A DNA stretch of 16,793 nucleotides from Candidatus Omnitrophota bacterium (GTDB lineage Bacteria; Omnitrophota; Gorgyraeia; Gygaellales; Profunditerraquicolaceae): NCBI GenBank assembly GCA_028719265.1, contig JAQUKF010000005.1:5235-22027 (forward strand), given 5' to 3'. Position numbers and translations under genes: made by a program. Shown here in pieces: positions 15,108 through 16,793 of the stretch; positions within the stretch are counted from its first letter, which is position 1, and each line of letters begins with the position of its first letter. Below the pieces are notes generated by a model. The model searched no databases, was not told where the DNA came from, and was given only the letters and a program-made list of their open reading frames with translations.

Positions 15108-15214
15108 TGCTTGCCTTGTCAGAAAACGACAGGACGTCGCTAGATAAAATCATAAGATGCTTGCCCTGCTAAAAAGCGGCAGGACAGCGATAGATAAAAC
15201 GATAAGGTGCTTGG
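15108..15214 (+). repeat. Two 50-base tandem repeats with covarying hairpins, rpsN-rpsH spacer
   Basis: Unit 1 is 15108-15157, unit 2 is 15158-15207, and 15208-15214 (TGCTTGG) begins a third. The units agree at 38 of 50 positions by my count. Each has a 6-base-pair stem with a 7-base loop: 15115-15120 with 15128-15133, and 15165-15170 with 15178-15183. Of the three pairs that differ, T-A becomes C-G, T-G becomes C-G and C-G becomes T-G, so pairing is kept each time. TAGATAAAA follows each hairpin. The period is not a multiple of three and stops occur, so it is non-coding. No T-run follows, so it is not a plain terminator. The ribosome binding site of rpsH (GGGGGGT) lies downstream. Confidence 0.8.
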
Positions 15215-15239
15215 TTCGTGTATTAAGAACGGGGGGTAA

Positions 15240-15635
15240 ATGTCAAGGACAGATTTAATCGCAGATGTTTTTACGATCATACGTAATGCCATAATCCTTA
15301 AAAAGGACGTTGTCGATCTGCCGGCATCCAATAACATAAGATCGATTATAACAATCCTCAAGGATAATGAATATATCGATAATTTCAAGTTGATTGAAGA
15401 TAAAAAGCAGGGCATAGTCAGAGTTTACTTGAAATATGCGGCCGGGAAATCCGCCATACGCAACCTCAAACGTATTTCAAAACCTGGTTTAAGGGTTTAC
15501 GTGACCGCCAAAAAGGTCCCCTCGGTGCTGCGCGGCAGGGGGTTGGCGATCATTTCTACCTCTCAAGGGGTTGTTACCGACAAGCAGGCCAGGGAAAAAG
15601 GAGTGGGCGGAGAGGTCATTGGTTACGTTTGGTAA
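15240..15635 (+). CDS. rpsH: 30S ribosomal protein S8
   Basis: S8 binds the central domain of 16S rRNA and in E. coli represses the spc operon. The 131-residue protein has the N-terminal DLIADVFTIIRNA, the middle RISKPGLRVYVTAKKVPSVLRG-type stretch, and the hallmark IISTSQGVVTDKQAREKGVG followed by GEVIGYVW. A run of six Gs and T ends about three bases before the ATG; it is unusually G-rich and close for a ribosome binding site. The preceding tandem hairpins are a candidate control region for this gene. The stop TAA overlaps the ATG of a 15-codon mini-ORF. Confidence 0.97.
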   Translation: MSRTDLIADVFTIIRNAIILKKDVVDLPASNNIRSIITILKDNEYIDNFKLIEDKKQGIVRVYLKYAAGKSAIRNLKRISKPGLRVYVTAKKVPSVLRGRGLAIISTSQGVVTDKQAREKGVGGEVIGYVW

Positions 15636-15682
15636 TGGATACGGCAGCCGCAAGGCAGCCGCCGAAGAATAAGGAAGAATAA
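15635..15682 (+). CDS. Possible 15-codon leader mini-ORF filling the rpsH-rplF spacer
   Basis: An ATG overlaps the rpsH stop (TAATG), and the frame MDTAAARQPPKNKEE runs to a TAA that directly touches the rplF ATG. The mini-ORF thus fills the 47-base spacer exactly and could pass ribosomes from rpsH to rplF. The DNA contains GGCAGCCGC twice (15643-15651 and 15654-15662), and AAGGAAG near its end is the rplF ribosome binding site. The peptide resembles nothing I know and the arrangement may be chance. Confidence 0.2.
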   Translation: MDTAAARQPPKNKEE

Positions 15683-16228
15683 ATGTCTAGAATTGGAAAG
15701 AAGCCGGTAGTAATACCGAAAGAAGTGAAAGTCGAAGTCAAGGATGGTTCGATCTTTGTCGAAGGTCCCAAAGGCAAGCTTAACCGTAAATTATCGGACC
15801 GTATCAAGGTGGAGACAAAGGATGGCCAGCTTTTTGTGAGCAGGGTCGCAGATACGAAGATGGACAGGGCTATGCACGGGCTTTTCCGGGCCCTGATCGC
15901 CGGCATGGTCAAAGGGGTTACCGAAGGATTTGTCAAGGAACTCGAGATCATCGGCGTGGGATTTAAGGCATCGGTAAGCGGAAATAAATTAAACATGTCT
16001 CTGGGTTTTTCGCATCCGGTTGATATTCCTATTCCGGCAGGGCTTAAGATCGAAACTCCCAAACCGACACAGTTGACTTTAAGAAGCGCCGATAAGGAAC
16101 TTATCGGAAAGGTAGCTGCCGAGATCCGCGCGATCTATCCTCCTGAGCCTTACAAGGGTAAGGGGATACGCTACCTGGGTGAGCATATCAAGAAGAAGGT
16201 AGGAAAGGCGCAGGCTACCGGTAAATAA
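15683..16228 (+). CDS. rplF: 50S ribosomal protein L6
   Basis: L6 lies near the sarcin-ricin loop and the factor-binding site of the 50S subunit. The 181 residues contain the two L6 repeats: MSRIGKKPVVIPKEVKVEV with VEGPKGKL in the first, and EIIGVGFKASVSGNKLNMSLGFSHPV, given here in two parts (EIIGVGFKASVSGNKL, NMSLGFSHPV), in the second. The hallmark PPEPYKGKGIRY is at 153-164. AAGGAAG lies about six bases before the ATG. A 77-base spacer with a two-tier hairpin follows. Confidence 0.98.
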   Translation: MSRIGKKPVVIPKEVKVEVKDGSIFVEGPKGKLNRKLSDRIKVETKDGQLFVSRVADTKMDRAMHGLFRALIAGMVKGVTEGFVKELEIIGVGFKASVSGNKLNMSLGFSHPVDIPIPAGLKIETPKPTQLTLRSADKELIGKVAAEIRAIYPPEPYKGKGIRYLGEHIKKKVGKAQATGK

Positions 16229-16232
16229 AATT

Positions 16233-16285
16233 GGCCCCGCATTTTCTTGGCGTTAATATTCCAAGAGGCGCGGGGTTTGAATAGT
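16233..16285 (+). repeat. Two-tier GC hairpin between rplF and rplR (shared element)
   Basis: The outer stem pairs CCCCGC (16235-16240) with GCGGGG (16270-16275), extended by two G-U pairs. The inner stem pairs TCTTGG (16245-16250) with CCAAGA (16261-16266) around a 10-base loop. TTTGAATAGT follows. The 3' side, CAAGA, then CGCGGGGTTTG and TAGT two bases later, matches 13130-13151 between rplP and rpmC apart from a two-base gap and two substitutions. Only three Ts follow, so termination would be weak. Confidence 0.6.
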
Positions 16286-16305
16286 AAAAAGAGGAAGGTG
16301 TAAGG

Positions 16306-16665
16306 GTGAGAAAGAAAGAAGAATTAAGGTTAAAGAGACATAAAAGGATAAAAATGAAAATGTTCGGCACGGCCGAGAAGCCGCGCCTGGTTGTGCATCG
16401 CTCGTTGAAGAACATATCCGCGCAGGTCATTGACGATACCTGCGCAAAGATCCTTTTTTCTCTCTCTACCAAGGATAAGGCTCTCAAACAGAACTTTCCC
16501 TCTGCGGGTAACCTTAAGTCATCCGGCCTTTTCGGGGAGATTTTTGCCAAATCCGCGAAAGAGAAAGGGATCAGCAAGGTCATTTTCGACCGGGCGGGAT
16601 ATCTTTATCACGGCAGGGTCAGATCCTTTGCCGAAGCGCTAAGAAAGGGCGGAATGGAGTTTTAA
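16306..16665 (+). CDS. rplR: 50S ribosomal protein L18
   Basis: L18 binds 5S rRNA together with L5 in the central protuberance. The 119-residue protein begins RKKEELRLKRHKRIKMKMFG and has the family core KPRLVVHRSLKNISAQVIDD and the hallmark FDRAGYLYHGRVRSFAEALR near the C-terminus, ending GGMEF. The start is GTG; GAGGAAGG at 16291-16298 is seven bases upstream, and the GTG at 16298 is followed at once by a stop, so it cannot serve. It follows the two-tier hairpin and lies three bases before rpsE. Confidence 0.97.
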   Translation: MRKKEELRLKRHKRIKMKMFGTAEKPRLVVHRSLKNISAQVIDDTCAKILFSLSTKDKALKQNFPSAGNLKSSGLFGEIFAKSAKEKGISKVIFDRAGYLYHGRVRSFAEALRKGGMEF

Positions 16666-16668
16666 AAT

Positions 16669-16793
16669 ATGCGTGAATTGAATATTGCTCAACAGACGGA
16701 CATAGTTGAAAAAGTTATCAGTATAAACCGGGTTACCAAGGTGACCAAGGGGGGCAAGAAACTGCATTTCAGCGCCCTGGTAGTAGTAGGGGA
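16669..16793 (+). CDS. rpsE: 30S ribosomal protein S5, N-terminal part (partial)
   Basis: S5 helps hold the mRNA entry channel and affects decoding accuracy. The window ends after 41 complete codons and two further bases. The visible part begins MRELNIAQQTDIVEKVISIN and continues RVTKVTKGGKKLHFSALVVV, which is the S5 N-terminal RNA-binding domain (the family has INRVTKVVKGG...FSALVVVGD). The ATG is three bases after rplR, with GGAG at 16656-16659 inside the end of rplR. Its order after rplR is the standard spc arrangement. Confidence 0.95.
   Translation, partial: MRELNIAQQTDIVEKVISINRVTKVTKGGKKLHFSALVVVG

Noticed and set aside
15108..15214. CRISPR array as the explanation of the tandem repeats
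   Set aside because: The copies are directly adjacent with no unique spacers, only two are complete, and they differ at 12 positions.
16231..16284. TTG-started 17-codon frame through the rplF-rplR hairpin
   Set aside because: No ATG or GTG, no ribosome binding site, and a TTG start cannot be supported without comparison.
16430..16642. 70-codon plus-strand frame within rplR
   Set aside because: Overlaps the L18 core in another frame; low-complexity Arg/Ser/Phe translation.

Overview
This window is one uninterrupted block of co-directional (+ strand) transcription and translation genes. It starts inside the end of rpoB and runs through rpoC, rpsL, rpsG, fusA, tuf, then the S10 genes (rpsJ, rplC, rplD, rplW, rplB, rpsS, rplV, rpsC, rplP, rpmC, rpsQ) and the spc genes (rplN, rplX, rplE, rpsN, rpsH, rplF, rplR), and it stops 125 bases into rpsE. 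All 23 complete genes are intact and close to the usual length for their families. I see no RNA genes, insertion sequences, CRISPR arrays, phage genes or stretches over 300 bases without a gene.

Organism: a bacterium of roughly 50% GC (judged by eye, not counted). RpoC carries the large trigger-loop insert (SI3) found mostly in Gram-negative-type lineages. S14 is the short zinc-binding form and L24 ends in a zinc ribbon. EF-Tu has a non-canonical switch I that I recall from Planctomycetes and relatives. Together these suggest the PVC superphylum or a neighbour such as Candidatus Omnitrophota. This is inference; no search was possible.

Layout: rpoB/rpoC, rplD/rplW and rplN/rplX overlap by one base (TAATG), and many other genes are 0-4 bases apart. 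The rpo, str, S10 and spc units are joined without a visible promoter. Only 4 bases lie before rpsJ and 15 between rpsL and rpsG, so the E. coli-type L4 leader and S7 control site have no room at those places.

The unusual content lies in the longer spacers. rpsN-rpsH (137 bases) holds two 50-base tandem repeats, each with a hairpin whose differences preserve pairing, including one full compensatory change. rplP-rpmC and rplF-rplR carry related GC hairpins with near-identical 3' flanks, ahead of the only two GTG-started genes. rplV-rpsC holds a terminator-like hairpin with a T-run overlapping a second small hairpin. rplW-rplB and rpsS-rplV share a TAGTAG/TATATAG repeat, part of which recurs before fusA. 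These may be attenuators, RNA-processing sites or dispersed repeats that set relative expression within a very long transcript. The other notable point is the altered switch I of EF-Tu.
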